From contig DVNY01000054.1 of assembly GCA_018714085.1 (NCBI GenBank), positions 1 to 44,133 of the forward strand: DNA of 44,133 nucleotides. Direction: 5' to 3'. Positions 14,546-29,853 of the stretch are shown here, piece by piece. Position 1 is the stretch's first letter. Every line of letters begins with the position of its first letter. The DNA comes from Candidatus Caccomonas pullistercoris. Its GTDB lineage: Bacteria > Bacteroidota > Bacteroidia > Bacteroidales > Bacteroidaceae. The notes under the pieces are model-generated. The model was not told the origin of the DNA and ran no database searches. It worked only from the letters and a program-made list of their open reading frames with translations. A program made the translations under genes and the position numbers.

Positions 14546-16207
14546 TTAGTATTTGAATGTGCTCCCTCCGAGAAATTCGCGCAGCAGCGACGTGGGCGGC
14601 AGACCGCGTGTCGAAATGGGTTTCAGGTAGCGGAGGAATTTGCTGAGGCGGTAGGCCTCCGAATACTCAGGCACATTCTCGGGCACTTGTTCCAACAAGG
14701 GAAGCGCCTGACTGCGCAAGGCGGCAAACTCAAAGAGCAAGGCCGAATTAAACATGGCATCGGCGTTCTCCTGGTAGGGGAAGATCCAACGGTCTTCACC
14801 TTCGCGCACCGAGGGCCAGCGACGGATGGTCTCCGTGGCCGAATAGCCGCGGTAGCGGTAGTCGCGGACGATGCGGCGCAGGAGCCTGTTGTCCGTGGTG
14901 GGGATGTAGTTGTGGTCGTCGAGCAGGATGGTGGTCAGGGCCGAAGCATATATCTTGTATTTCCGGCTGTCCGGGATGTCGGCCGTCAGTTGCGGGTTGA
15001 GCGCATGGATACCTTCGAGCACGAGGAGGGTGTTCCGGTCGATGTGAAGGCGGTTCCCGCTTTTCTCGCTCTTTCCTGTCTGGAAATTGTAGCGCGGCAG
15101 TTCGACCTCCTCGCCTGCCAGGAGGGCTTGGAGCTGTTCGGAGAGGAGCGGGAGGTTGAGTGCTTCGATGTGTTCGTAGTCATAGTCGCCGTTGGCGGCG
15201 AGTGGCGTCTTTTCGCGGTCGACGAAGTAATCGTCGAGGGAGATGGGGACGGGTTTGAGTCCGCAGGCCATGAGCTGGACGGACAGGCGCTTCGAGAAGG
15301 TGGTCTTTCCGCTCGACGAGGGGCCGGAGATGAGGATGACTTTCACCTCGGGGCGCGCTTCGATGGCGTCGGCGAGGCGGCTGATCTTCTTTTCCTGCAA
15401 CGCCTCGGAGACGTTGATGAGTTCGTTGGTAAATCCGTGTGCGCACGCTTCGTTGAACTCGCCGACGGTCGAGACGCCGAGGATTTCCTGCCAGCGGTGG
15501 TGTTCGTTGAAGACCGTGAAGATTTTGCGCTGCGCCGTCGGCGGTTGCAGGCGTGTCGGATTGTGGCGGTCGGGCAGGCGGAGGAGCAGTCCGTCGAAGT
15601 AGGGCACGACGTCGAACAGGCGGATCTGTTTCGTGTTGACGAGCAGTGAGCCGTAGAAGTAGTCTGCCGTGCCGTCGAGGGTGTAGTAATAGGTGTAAAG
15701 GGAGCCGGTGCTTTCGAGCAGTTTCGCCTTGTTTTCGAGTCCTTCGCGGCGGAAGAGTTCGACGGCCTTCTCCGTGGGGCATGTGATGCGGTGGAAGGGG
15801 ATGGCGGCGTCGACGATTTCGTGCATGCGCCGGCGCAGGGTGTCGATGTCGTCCTTTTCGAGTTCGCGGCCGAGGTCGAGGCGGCAGTAGTAGCCGTTCG
15901 GGACGGGCGTGTCGATGCGCAGGCGGGCGCCGGGATAGAGGTCCGTGACGGCCTTGTAGAGCACGAAGAAGAGCGAACGGGTATAGGTGCGCATGCCCGA
16001 GGGCGACGTGACGTCGAGAAACTCCACGTCCTTGTCGTTGAAGCACATGAAGTGGAGGCCCTCGACTTTGTTGTTCACTTTGGCGCTTGTCACGCCGTAA
16101 GGCATGTCGAGCCCGATGAGGTTATAGATGTCTTCGAGCGTCGAGCCGATGGGGACGTCGTGGCGCTCGCCGGTGTTGAGGCAATGGATGGTGATTTTCT
16201 TGTCCAT
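14546..16207 (-). CDS. TGS-domain uridine kinase-like protein (nucleoside kinase / PRK family)
   Basis: 553 aa. Residues 1-70 look like a TGS domain (MDKKITIHCLNTG, SAKVNNKVEGL). Residues 80-250 resemble the second additional domain of threonyl-tRNA synthetase (FHRITCPTEKAVELFRREG). Residues 288-500 are a uridine kinase/phosphoribulokinase P-loop domain with Walker A GPSSSGKTT at 295-303 and SLDDYFVDREKT. This three-part architecture is known in many anaerobes, usually annotated as nucleoside kinase; the true substrate is unclear. It stands alone between two intergenic gaps; trmD on the same strand lies upstream of it, beyond array E. Confidence 0.88.
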   Translation of the reverse strand: MDKKITIHCLNTGERHDVPIGSTLEDIYNLIGLDMPYGVTSAKVNNKVEGLHFMCFNDKDVEFLDVTSPSGMRTYTRSLFFVLYKAVTDLYPGARLRIDTPVPNGYYCRLDLGRELEKDDIDTLRRRMHEIVDAAIPFHRITCPTEKAVELFRREGLENKAKLLESTGSLYTYYYTLDGTADYFYGSLLVNTKQIRLFDVVPYFDGLLLRLPDRHNPTRLQPPTAQRKIFTVFNEHHRWQEILGVSTVGEFNEACAHGFTNELINVSEALQEKKISRLADAIEARPEVKVILISGPSSSGKTTFSKRLSVQLMACGLKPVPISLDDYFVDREKTPLAANGDYDYEHIEALNLPLLSEQLQALLAGEEVELPRYNFQTGKSEKSGNRLHIDRNTLLVLEGIHALNPQLTADIPDSRKYKIYASALTTILLDDHNYIPTTDNRLLRRIVRDYRYRGYSATETIRRWPSVREGEDRWIFPYQENADAMFNSALLFEFAALRSQALPLLEQVPENVPEYSEAYRLSKFLRYLKPISTRGLPPTSLLREFLGGSTFKY

Positions 16208-16420
16208 AGACGTAGGGTTTAGGCGGACCGGCGCAGTCGCGGAGGCGGCGGGTGCCGGTTTTGTTCGGTTTCCCCAAAGTTGAGGAAAAAAGTCGGACCG
16301 TACCGCGTCTGCCGTCGACTTTAACGTTTTTTACTTTGCAGGCGTCCGCTCTGCGCGGCGGGCTGGCCTACAGGTTGTTTGGCGGACTCGTGCCAGCAGG
16401 CCGGCGACCAGGAAATGCGA

Positions 16421-16567
16421 GACGGCTGACAGAATTTTCTAAATAACTGACAGGATTTTCTGGACGGCTGGCAGGAATTACGGGTCGCCGGCCTGTTCGG
16501 ACGGATGGTGTGCGGGTCGGAAACAGCCAGAGCGACAGGAACTCCTGTCGCTCTGGCTGAAACATCT
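16421..16567. repeat. 21-bp-period array E, about seven units
   Basis: Units at 16421, 16442, 16463, 16484, 16505, 16526 and 16547, with a one-base phase slip near 16525. The first three repeat the GACGGCTGAC, AATAACTGAC, GACGGCTGGC order seen in arrays D and I. The last two form a near-perfect palindrome: 16524-16540 (CAGCCAGAGCGACAGGA) is the reverse complement of 16543-16559. This is the longest array in the window. The rest of the 16208-16614 gap holds nothing I recognise apart from a 12-bp palindrome GCCTGATCAGGC at 16598, just past the trmD stop. Confidence 0.87.
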
Positions 16568-16614
16568 GTCGTATATGGTGGCCGTACGATGCGGATGGCC
16601 TGATCAGGCGGGCA

Positions 16615-19393
<2,779 letters not shown>

Positions 19394-19431
19394 AAAAAGA
19401 CGGTCGCCCTGTCGGTTCTCATTATATTTCG

Positions 19432-19439
19432 TAATTTTG
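19432..19439 (+). promoter_or_regulatory. -7 box of the dapA promoter
   Basis: TAATTTTG fits TAnnTTTG and lies 33 bp upstream of the dapA ATG. Confidence 0.55.
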
Positions 19440-19472
19440 CCCCCGGAAGTAATGACAATTTGGTGAAAAGCA

Positions 19473-20357
19473 ATGAATAATATCTTCAAAGGTGAGGGCG
19501 TGGCGCTGGCCACCCCGTTTACGGAAAGCGGCAGTGTGGACTACGATGCGCTTGGCGGACTGATCAGTTCGCAGATAGCGGGCGGCGTGGACTTCGTCTG
19601 TGTGCTCGGCACCACAGCCGAGACGCCCTGTCTTTCGGCGGCCGAGAAGCAGACGGTCAAGGACTTTGTCGTGCAGGAAGTGGCCGGACGTGTCCCCTTG
19701 TTGCTTGGCTGCGGCACGAACTGCACCGAGACGGTGGTCGACTTCTTGCGCCACGGCGACCTGTCGGACATCGACGGCGTGCTGGTGGTCTGCCCGTACT
19801 ACAACAAACCGACGCAGGCCGGGCTTTTCGCCCATTTCAAGACAATAGCCGACGCGACGACGCTGCCCGTCGTGCTCTATAACGTGCCGGGTCGCACGGG
19901 CGTCAACCTTGAAGCCGAGACGGTGTTGAAACTCGCCATGGAGTGTGAGAACGTCGTAGCCGTCAAAGAGGCTTCGGGCCGGTTGGACCAGGCTGAGGCC
20001 ATCCTTGACCGGGCGCCCAAAGGTTTCGAGTTGCTGAGTGGCGACGACGGCCTGACGCTTGAACTGATCCGCCGTGGCGCCACAGGTGTCATCTCTGTCG
20101 TGGCCAACGCCTATCCCGCTGAGTTCGGCGACATGGTTCACGCCGCGCTCGACGGCGACTTCGACAAGGCCGAGGCGGCCAACGACCGCTTGGCTGCGCT
20201 CTATCCCCTCCTCTCTGTCGAGGGCAATCCGGCCGGACTGAAATCCCTGCTCGACGTGCAGGGCAAGGCGGGCAACTACTTACGCCTGCCCCTCGTGCCG
20301 GTCAGCGCGGCGACTTATGCGAAGATAAAGGCTTTCGCCGACGCCATGAACGCCTAA
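19473..20357 (+). CDS. dapA: 4-hydroxy-tetrahydrodipicolinate synthase
   Basis: Condenses pyruvate with aspartate semialdehyde, the first step committed to lysine and diaminopimelate. 294 aa. The Schiff-base lysine is Lys165 (VVAVKEASG), the catalytic tyrosine is Tyr136 (YNVPGRTG), and the GTTAE loop is near residue 46, all as in active DapA. It is monocistronic by appearance, with its own promoter upstream and a strong terminator 25 bp downstream. Confidence 0.97.
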   Translation: MNNIFKGEGVALATPFTESGSVDYDALGGLISSQIAGGVDFVCVLGTTAETPCLSAAEKQTVKDFVVQEVAGRVPLLLGCGTNCTETVVDFLRHGDLSDIDGVLVVCPYYNKPTQAGLFAHFKTIADATTLPVVLYNVPGRTGVNLEAETVLKLAMECENVVAVKEASGRLDQAEAILDRAPKGFELLSGDDGLTLELIRRGATGVISVVANAYPAEFGDMVHAALDGDFDKAEAANDRLAALYPLLSVEGNPAGLKSLLDVQGKAGNYLRLPLVPVSAATYAKIKAFADAMNA

Positions 20358-20382
20358 GGGCGTCCGGACGCGATAAGAAAAG

Positions 20383-20424
20383 CGCGAAGAGGCACCGTCC
20401 CTGCGGGGGCGGTGCCTCTTCGCG
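20383..20424 (+). terminator. Terminator of dapA
   Basis: Perfect 15-bp arms CGCGAAGAGGCACCG (20383-20397) and CGGTGCCTCTTCGCG (20410-20424), followed by TGTTTG. Confidence 0.9.
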
Positions 20425-20544
20425 TGTTTGGGGGCGACCCCTGCCCTACCCTGTCGTTTTCCCGTGCTGCGAGTGTCTCCGCGTGCGGGATTTTTCGTTT
20501 CGGGCGGCAATGGTGTCGCTCCTACGCGACGGCGGGTTTTCTCA

Positions 20545-20649
20545 GTCAGAGCGACAGAAAATCCTATCGCACTGACAGAATTTTCTGTCAGCCGTCCCGT
20601 TTTTCTTAGTCGCCGACTTGTGTTTTCTGTCAGGCTGCGTGCGTTTTGC
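20545..20649. repeat. 21-bp-period array F, five units
   Basis: Units start at 20545, 20566, 20587, 20608 and 20629, beginning GTCAGAGCGAC, ATCGCACTGAC, GTCAGCCGTCC, AGTCGCCGACT and GTCAGGCTGCG. Linkers are AT-rich (AGAAAATCCT, AGAATTTTCT). A weaker unit may precede at 20524. It sits between convergent dapA and the beta-galactosidase gene, between their two terminators. Confidence 0.87.
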
Positions 20650-20683
20650 GTGTCGGCTCATGAAGCCTGCGAGATGGGACACG

Positions 20684-20723
20684 AAAAAAACCGCCCGGCG
20701 GCTTTGCGGAGGCCGCCGGGCGG
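20684..20723 (-). terminator. Terminator of the beta-galactosidase gene
   Basis: Arms CCGCCCGGCGGC (20691-20702) and GCCGCCGGGCGG (20712-20723). The seven A at 20684-20690 give a T-run on the minus strand. Confidence 0.92.
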
Positions 20724-20750
20724 AGTAATCATCGAAGACAGGACGTTGCT

Positions 20751-24803
<4,053 letters not shown>

Positions 24804-24865
24804 TTATGGATTAGTGTTTCAGCGTTTTCGGACGCAGCATATGGGTAGATGCCACGTAATATCCG

Positions 24866-24873
24866 CAAATATA
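24866..24873 (-). promoter_or_regulatory. -7 box of the beta-galactosidase promoter
   Basis: CAAATATA on the plus strand gives TATATTTG on the coding strand, fitting TAnnTTTG. It predicts a leader of about 75 nt. Confidence 0.55.
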
Positions 24874-25083
24874 CGAACAACGTCGCGCAAAACGCCTGTT
24901 TTTTCCGAAAAAATGACAAGTCCGGCGGTTTTTCGGGGACAGGATGTGGATTGTCCCGGAGCAGCGGTTGGTCTCTCTCCCACCCGATCCGTTCTGCTCG
25001 CCCGGCTTCCGGCGGGCTGCCACGGGGCGGACGGAACGCCGTCCGGAGCGAAGGCTCACCTTGTCGCAGTGGTGGAAAAGTAA

Positions 25084-25188
25084 GAATGACTGGTGGGAAT
25101 CACGGGATGGCTGACAGTTTTTACGGGTCGGCTGACAGAAATTCCTGTCAGCCGGATAGGAATTTCTGGACGGCTGGGCGTTTTATGG
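25084..25188. repeat. 21-bp-period array G, five units
   Basis: Units start at 25084, 25105, 25126, 25147 and 25168. Elements GGATGGCTGAC, GGTCGGCTGAC, GTCAGCCGGAT and GGACGGCTGGG alternate in orientation. Units three and four make CTGACAGAAATTCCTGTCAG, a 20-bp interrupted palindrome. The rest of the 24783-25265 gap has the beta-galactosidase promoter and nothing else that I recognise. Confidence 0.88.
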
Positions 25189-25265
25189 GGAGAAAGCGTC
25201 TGCTTTCCGTGGAGGCGGGACAGGGAAAACGACAAGTGATGGGGCGGCAGCGGGCGGGCTCTCCC

Positions 25266-26822
25266 CTACTCGCCCCACGACGAGCGGTCGAGCTGGCGGT
25301 AGCCGACGGCTTCCATGATGTGTGGCCGCCCGACGGTGTCGCAGCCGTCGAGGTCGGCGATGGTGCGGGCCACTTTCAGGATGCGGTCGTAGGCGCGCGC
25401 CGAGAGGTCGTAGTGCTCCATGGCGCGGCGGAGCACCTCGGCACCGGCCGTGTCGGGCTGGGCATGTAGGCGCAGGAGGCGCGAGTCCATCTGTGCGTTG
25501 CAATGGACGCCCGGCACGTCGGCAAAGCGGGCGGCCTGGCGCTGGCGTGCGGCGACGACGCGGCTGCGGATGGCACTTGACGGTTCGCCAGGCGGGGCGT
25601 CGTTGAGGTCGGAAAAGGGCACGGGGGTCACCTCCACCTGGATGTCGACGCGGTCGAGCAGCGGGCCGGAAATCTTGGCGACGTAGCGTTTGATCTGGCC
25701 CGGCAGGCAGGAGCAGGCGTGCGTCGGGTGGTTGTAGTAGCCGCATGGGCAGGGATTCATCGACGCCACGAGCATGAACGAGCAGGGCAGCGTGATGTTG
25801 TACTTGGCCCGTGAGATGGTGATTTGGCGGTCTTCGAGGGGCTGGCGCAGCGTTTCGAGGGCCGAACGGCTGAACTCGGGCAGCTCGTCGAGGAAGAGGA
25901 CGCCGTTGTGCGACAGGCTGATCTCGCCGGGCTGGAAGTTGCTTCCCCCGCCGATGAGGGCGACGTCAGAGATGGTGTGGTGGGGTGAGCGGAACGGGCG
26001 TTGGGCGATGAGCGAGGTGCCCTCGGGCAGGCGGCCGGCCACGGAGTGGATTTGGGTCGTTTCGAGGCTTTCGGCCAAGGTCAGGGGCGGAAGGATGGAG
26101 GGCAGGCGCTTGGCCATCATGCTTTTTCCGCAGCCTGGACTTCCGACGAGGAGGATGTTGTGGCCGCCGGCTGCGGCCACTTCAAGGGCACGCTTGACGT
26201 TTTCCTGCCCCCGCACGTCGGCAAAGTCAAAGGGGCAGTCTTGCTGGCGGGCGTAGAACTCGCCACGGGTGTCGACTTCGACGGGGCGGAGGCTGTCCCG
26301 GCCGTTGAGGAAAGCGACGACCTCAGTCAGCGTCACGGCGCCGTAGACGGCCAGACGGTCGACCACGCCGGCCTCGCGCACGTTCTGGTGCGGCACGATG
26401 AGCCCCTCGTAGCCCGCCCGGCGGGCCATGATGGCGATGGGGAGCGCTCCACGAACCGGGCGCAGCGACCCGTCGAGCCCGAGTTCGCCCACAAACATGT
26501 AGCGCCCGAACCGGCCGGTCTGGACGTAGTCGTAGGCGCCCAGCAGGCCGAGGGCGAGCGGCAGGTCGTAGGCGGTGCCTTCTTTGCGCACGTCGGCGGG
26601 GGCGAAGTTGACGACGGTGTTGCGCAGGGCCAGCCGGAAGCCTGTGTTGCGCAGGGCGGACTGCACGCGGGTGCGGCTTTCGCGCACAGCGCTGTCGGGG
26701 AGGCCGACCATGAAGAAGTCTTTTCCGATGGATGTGCTTACTTCGATCTGAACGGGAGTGGCTTCGAGGCCGTTGACGGCGGCACTGAGCACGCGGACCA
26801 GGCGGTTGGCTGTTTCGGGCAT
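25266..26822 (-). CDS. comM: YifB/ComM-family Mg-chelatase-like AAA+ ATPase
   Basis: 518 aa from the ATG at 26822; the open frame extends to 27149 but overlaps the upstream gene and lacks family similarity there. An N-terminal Lon-protease-like ChlI fold (about 20-170, with MVGLPDSAVRESRTRV), a Walker A GSPGCGKS at 227-234, a Walker B LFLDELPEF near 310 and a C-terminal Mg-chelatase domain are all present. A cysteine cluster NPCPCGYYNHPTHACSC is typical of YifB. In Vibrio and Haemophilus ComM is a branch-migration helicase in natural transformation; whether that holds here is unknown. It starts 17 bp after the lipoprotein gene. Confidence 0.93.
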   Translation of the reverse strand: MPETANRLVRVLSAAVNGLEATPVQIEVSTSIGKDFFMVGLPDSAVRESRTRVQSALRNTGFRLALRNTVVNFAPADVRKEGTAYDLPLALGLLGAYDYVQTGRFGRYMFVGELGLDGSLRPVRGALPIAIMARRAGYEGLIVPHQNVREAGVVDRLAVYGAVTLTEVVAFLNGRDSLRPVEVDTRGEFYARQQDCPFDFADVRGQENVKRALEVAAAGGHNILLVGSPGCGKSMMAKRLPSILPPLTLAESLETTQIHSVAGRLPEGTSLIAQRPFRSPHHTISDVALIGGGSNFQPGEISLSHNGVLFLDELPEFSRSALETLRQPLEDRQITISRAKYNITLPCSFMLVASMNPCPCGYYNHPTHACSCLPGQIKRYVAKISGPLLDRVDIQVEVTPVPFSDLNDAPPGEPSSAIRSRVVAARQRQAARFADVPGVHCNAQMDSRLLRLHAQPDTAGAEVLRRAMEHYDLSARAYDRILKVARTIADLDGCDTVGRPHIMEAVGYRQLDRSSWGE

Positions 26823-26839
26823 GGCGGACGGGTGTTTTT

Positions 26840-27847
26840 CTATCGGGCAAGGAGATCGCCGAGTGCGTTGTAGAGTTCTTCGGAAGGCAAGTCGCGCGCG
26901 ACGATCTTGCGGTTCTTGTCGACAAGGAGCAGGCCGGGCACGTAACGCATGCCGAGCGTGCGGGCCAGCGGTGAGCCGAACGCTTCTCCGTCGCAGACGA
27001 TCGGTTTGGGAATGGAGTCGGTCTCTGCGCGTCGGCGGACGGCGGGGACAGAATAGTCGAACGAGAGGGTCAGGGCGTCGAAGTGGTTCCCGTAGGCACG
27101 TCGGCAGCGGCGCAGGGCGGCGGCGTAGCCACGGCTGTCGTTGCTCCACGATGCCCAGAAGAGCACGACGAGCGGCCGGCGGCCGTAGTCGGACGAGCGG
27201 ATCGTGTCGCCGTCGATGTCGACGGCAGTGAACGGGGGCAGTGTGGCTCCGGGCGACATGGCGGCCACGTGGCTCAGGCGGCGTTCGTAGGCGGTCAGGA
27301 CGCCGTTCGTCGGTTGGGCACGCCGCATCGCTTTGAGCAGTTCGAGCGTCCGGGCGTCAAATTGTTCAGCCTGGGCAAAATACTGCATGAAGAGGGCTTG
27401 CGCGGCGAGGCTCGATGCGTGTGAGCGGATGAACTCGGCGGCTGCAAGGAGTTGGTCGCCAGCCGGATGGCTTCCGTTTTCGAGGCGGAAGCGGGTCAGC
27501 GTCTCGTTGGTCTCGGTTCCGCTGATGTCGGTTTTCATCAGCTGTGAGGCTTCTCCCTTGACGGTAATTTCTTTTCCGGGTTCGGCCACGAGGCGCAACT
27601 CAGTGAAGTTCGGGAAGAGCAGGGTGAGCACGCAGGGTGTTTCGATCGGTCGCTCGTAAGTGAAGCGTCCGTCGCGGATTTGCAGGGTGTCGAAGATGCC
27701 CGTCTCGCCCGTTTCGTCGTAAATGTAGAACTCTGCGTCGCTGATGTTTGTGTACTCGCCGGTGATGCGGACGTGGTCGTCGGGCAAACCGCAGGAGGCC
27801 GTAAGCAGGGCGGTCAGCAGGGCGATGAGCAGATTCGGCGTTTTCAT
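26840..27847 (-). CDS. TlpA-like thioredoxin-fold lipoprotein without the CXXC pair
   Basis: 335 aa from the ATG at 27847, giving a lipoprotein signal with lipobox Cys19 (LTASC-GL). The N-terminal half (about 24-110) looks like the DUF4369 beta domain that precedes many Bacteroidetes TlpA-type proteins. The C-terminal half is thioredoxin-like (PLVVLFWASWSNDS, YVPGLLLVDKNRKIV). The active site that should read WCxxC is Trp234-Ser235-Asn236-Asp237-Ser238, so both redox cysteines are serines. It cannot be an ordinary disulfide oxidoreductase. A binding, scaffold or sensor role is possible. It is followed by the comM gene at 17 bp. Confidence 0.88.
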   Translation of the reverse strand: MKTPNLLIALLTALLTASCGLPDDHVRITGEYTNISDAEFYIYDETGETGIFDTLQIRDGRFTYERPIETPCVLTLLFPNFTELRLVAEPGKEITVKGEASQLMKTDISGTETNETLTRFRLENGSHPAGDQLLAAAEFIRSHASSLAAQALFMQYFAQAEQFDARTLELLKAMRRAQPTNGVLTAYERRLSHVAAMSPGATLPPFTAVDIDGDTIRSSDYGRRPLVVLFWASWSNDSRGYAAALRRCRRAYGNHFDALTLSFDYSVPAVRRRAETDSIPKPIVCDGEAFGSPLARTLGMRYVPGLLLVDKNRKIVARDLPSEELYNALGDLLAR

Positions 27848-27879
27848 ATGGCGTGGAGGTGGATGTGGCGTGTCAAATG

Positions 27880-27916
27880 AAAACCCCTGCCTGCGCACAG
27901 GGGCGGCAGGCAGGGG
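27880..27916 (-). terminator. Terminator of the OmpA/TPR lipoprotein gene
   Basis: Arms CCCCTGCCTGC (27884-27894) and GCAGGCAGGGG (27906-27916), with TTTTCATT following on the minus strand. It lies about 55 bp past the upstream gene's stop and just before the start of the next gene. Confidence 0.82.
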
Positions 27917-27971
27917 CGGAATAGTCTTTCAGCAGACTCTCAGCTTCTGCATGGGGCTGAGGGCACTGTGC

Positions 27972-29669
27972 TTATTTCACGAGGCTCTGGAAAGCAGCAT
28001 CCTCGAAGAGGGCGCGGAACTCGAGGTCGGTGGCGGCGTGGCTGCGGAGCGAGCTGTCCTTTGCGATGGCGTCACGCAGGTTGGCGATGGCCGTGGAGTT
28101 CTGGTTCGTGCGGGCGGCGACGATGGCTTTCAGGTAGCTCGTCATGGCGTCCGGCTGGGCAACGGCTGCCAGTGTGCTCTGGGCGGCATTGTAGTCCTTG
28201 TTCAGAATCTGGGCAAGGGCGGCGCTGTTTGTCTTCGCATCTCCGAAAGCGTTGATGGCCTGGCTGTAATTACCCTTGGCGATGTAGAGGCAACCGAGTG
28301 CTTCGTTGTAAGCGTCGGCTTCGCTGCCCTTGGCGAGCAGAGTTTCAGCCTTGGCTGCGTCATCGTTGGCAAGAGCTACGAGGGCGCTGTTAACAGCCAC
28401 TTCGGAGGCATTGCTCGATGCGAGTTGGTCGAGGTACTGCTGTGCGGCAGCCTTGTCGCCGGCTTTGAAAGCGAGGGCGGCGAGGTTGTTCGTTGCGCGG
28501 TAATCGTTCGGATACTGGCGGGCGGCTGTCTTGTAGATGTCGGCTTTCTCAGCGTCGTTGTCGGTGAGCGAAGCGGCGTAGAGGAGTTCTTCCACGCTGA
28601 GCTTCGTTGCGTCGGCCTTATACTGGGCTTTGATCTCGTCGTCACTGCGGCCCACGATGTTATAGTTGATCGTCAGGCGAGAGCGGCGGAGTTCGGGCAG
28701 CACTTCGTCTGCCAATTCGCTGAATGCAGCCGAGAGGTTGCGGATCTGCGTCTCGCGTTCCTCGGGGTCTTTATACATCGAGAGGACGCGGAGGATGACA
28801 TCCTTGTCTTGGATGTTGGAAGCCTGAACGAGCTCTTGGAAACCTTCCCAGTCCTGAGCGGTGTACTTGGAGTCTACGTTTGCTTCAATCTCTTCCTTGG
28901 CCAGTTGGTCCTTGACGTACTTGTTGGTGTTTTTCTCACGGTTGGCGGCGAGGCCGGTGTTGAGTTTCACACCACCATCGGGCGAGGCGTAAGCCGAGAT
29001 TTCGATGTTCTCGAGCGCGAGACCCTTCTGGTCAGCCTTGATGTCGCGCAGAGTTTGGATGAAGTCCTGCACGGAAGTCGACTTCAACTCGCTGTTGCGA
29101 ATGTTGGCCTGCTGGATGAGGAACTTAATCTGAGCGTCTTTCTGTTGTTTGATGATGCGTTGATAGGCGTCGGGGGCGATGGAACCACCGGTGCTGGCGA
29201 GCGTGCGGCCGAGGAGCTCGGACGTAGCGATGACGCCATCGGCAATCTTCACGTCGGGCACGGTCACGGTGCGCTTGCCCACCTTGGCTTCGAAAGTGAG
29301 GTAGAGCTCGCTCTTGGCCATGTCGTCGACATAGTCGAAGTTGTTCTTCATCGTGTAGTTGCCACCGACTTTATAGTTGATGGTCTGGGCGTTTCCTTCG
29401 ACTTTTTCGCCTTGGAAGGTCTCACTTTGGCCGACGGCTTGTCCACCGTTGTAACGGATGACGGGAGTGACGGTGACAACGGCCTTTTTCTTCATGTATT
29501 TTTCCGGGAAGCGGCCATTGATGGTCACGGGCACGGTGCCGCTCACAGTTTCCATGGGTGAGGGTACCACGGTGAAGTTGTCTGCGGTCAGTTCGCCCAA
29601 TTTTTTACACGAACTCAGCGCGATGGTGGACGCAAGAGTCAGCGTGAGATACAGGTTCTTGTTACGCAT
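27972..29669 (-). CDS. TPR-containing OmpA-like lipoprotein
   Basis: 565 aa. A lipoprotein signal ends at Cys21 (IALSSC-KKLG). Residues about 30-130 are a beta-rich domain. Residues about 180-350 include an OmpA-like region with ISAYASPDGGVKLNTGLAANRE, where N..L..NR matches the peptidoglycan-binding loop pattern. From about 360 onward there are helical TPR-like repeats (DKAAAQQYLDQLAS, SEADAYNEALGCLYIAKGNY). Codon use is more restricted and AT-leaning than in neighbours, suggesting strong expression. It probably links the outer membrane to peptidoglycan. The family is widespread in Bacteroidales but its function is not settled. Confidence 0.85.
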   Translation of the reverse strand: MRNKNLYLTLTLASTIALSSCKKLGELTADNFTVVPSPMETVSGTVPVTINGRFPEKYMKKKAVVTVTPVIRYNGGQAVGQSETFQGEKVEGNAQTINYKVGGNYTMKNNFDYVDDMAKSELYLTFEAKVGKRTVTVPDVKIADGVIATSELLGRTLASTGGSIAPDAYQRIIKQQKDAQIKFLIQQANIRNSELKSTSVQDFIQTLRDIKADQKGLALENIEISAYASPDGGVKLNTGLAANREKNTNKYVKDQLAKEEIEANVDSKYTAQDWEGFQELVQASNIQDKDVILRVLSMYKDPEERETQIRNLSAAFSELADEVLPELRRSRLTINYNIVGRSDDEIKAQYKADATKLSVEELLYAASLTDNDAEKADIYKTAARQYPNDYRATNNLAALAFKAGDKAAAQQYLDQLASSNASEVAVNSALVALANDDAAKAETLLAKGSEADAYNEALGCLYIAKGNYSQAINAFGDAKTNSAALAQILNKDYNAAQSTLAAVAQPDAMTSYLKAIVAARTNQNSTAIANLRDAIAKDSSLRSHAATDLEFRALFEDAAFQSLVK

Positions 29670-29701
29670 AATTACTATTTTTGTTTAACGTATTGTAGCG
29701 G

Positions 29702-29709
29702 CAAAGATA
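29702..29709 (-). promoter_or_regulatory. -7 box of the OmpA/TPR lipoprotein promoter
   Basis: CAAAGATA on the plus strand gives TATCTTTG, a perfect box, with a predicted leader of about 25 nt before the ATG at 29669. Confidence 0.7.
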
Positions 29710-29853
29710 TAAATAAGCGCGTGAAGTGGGACGGGCTTTGCTTCTTTTTTTTCAATAAGTCTGAAATTTTTTCTTAATTCGTTGTCAAAATGCCCATATT
29801 GTAAAGATGAAACAGACAATAAGTGAGGAAAAAATCCTCGCTGGTGTGACGTT

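Noticed and set aside
16421-16567. Reading the palindromic arrays as integron attC sites or REP/BIME elements
   Set aside because: No integrase or REP transposase in the window, no GTTRRRY core, and the strict 21-bp period does not fit either class.
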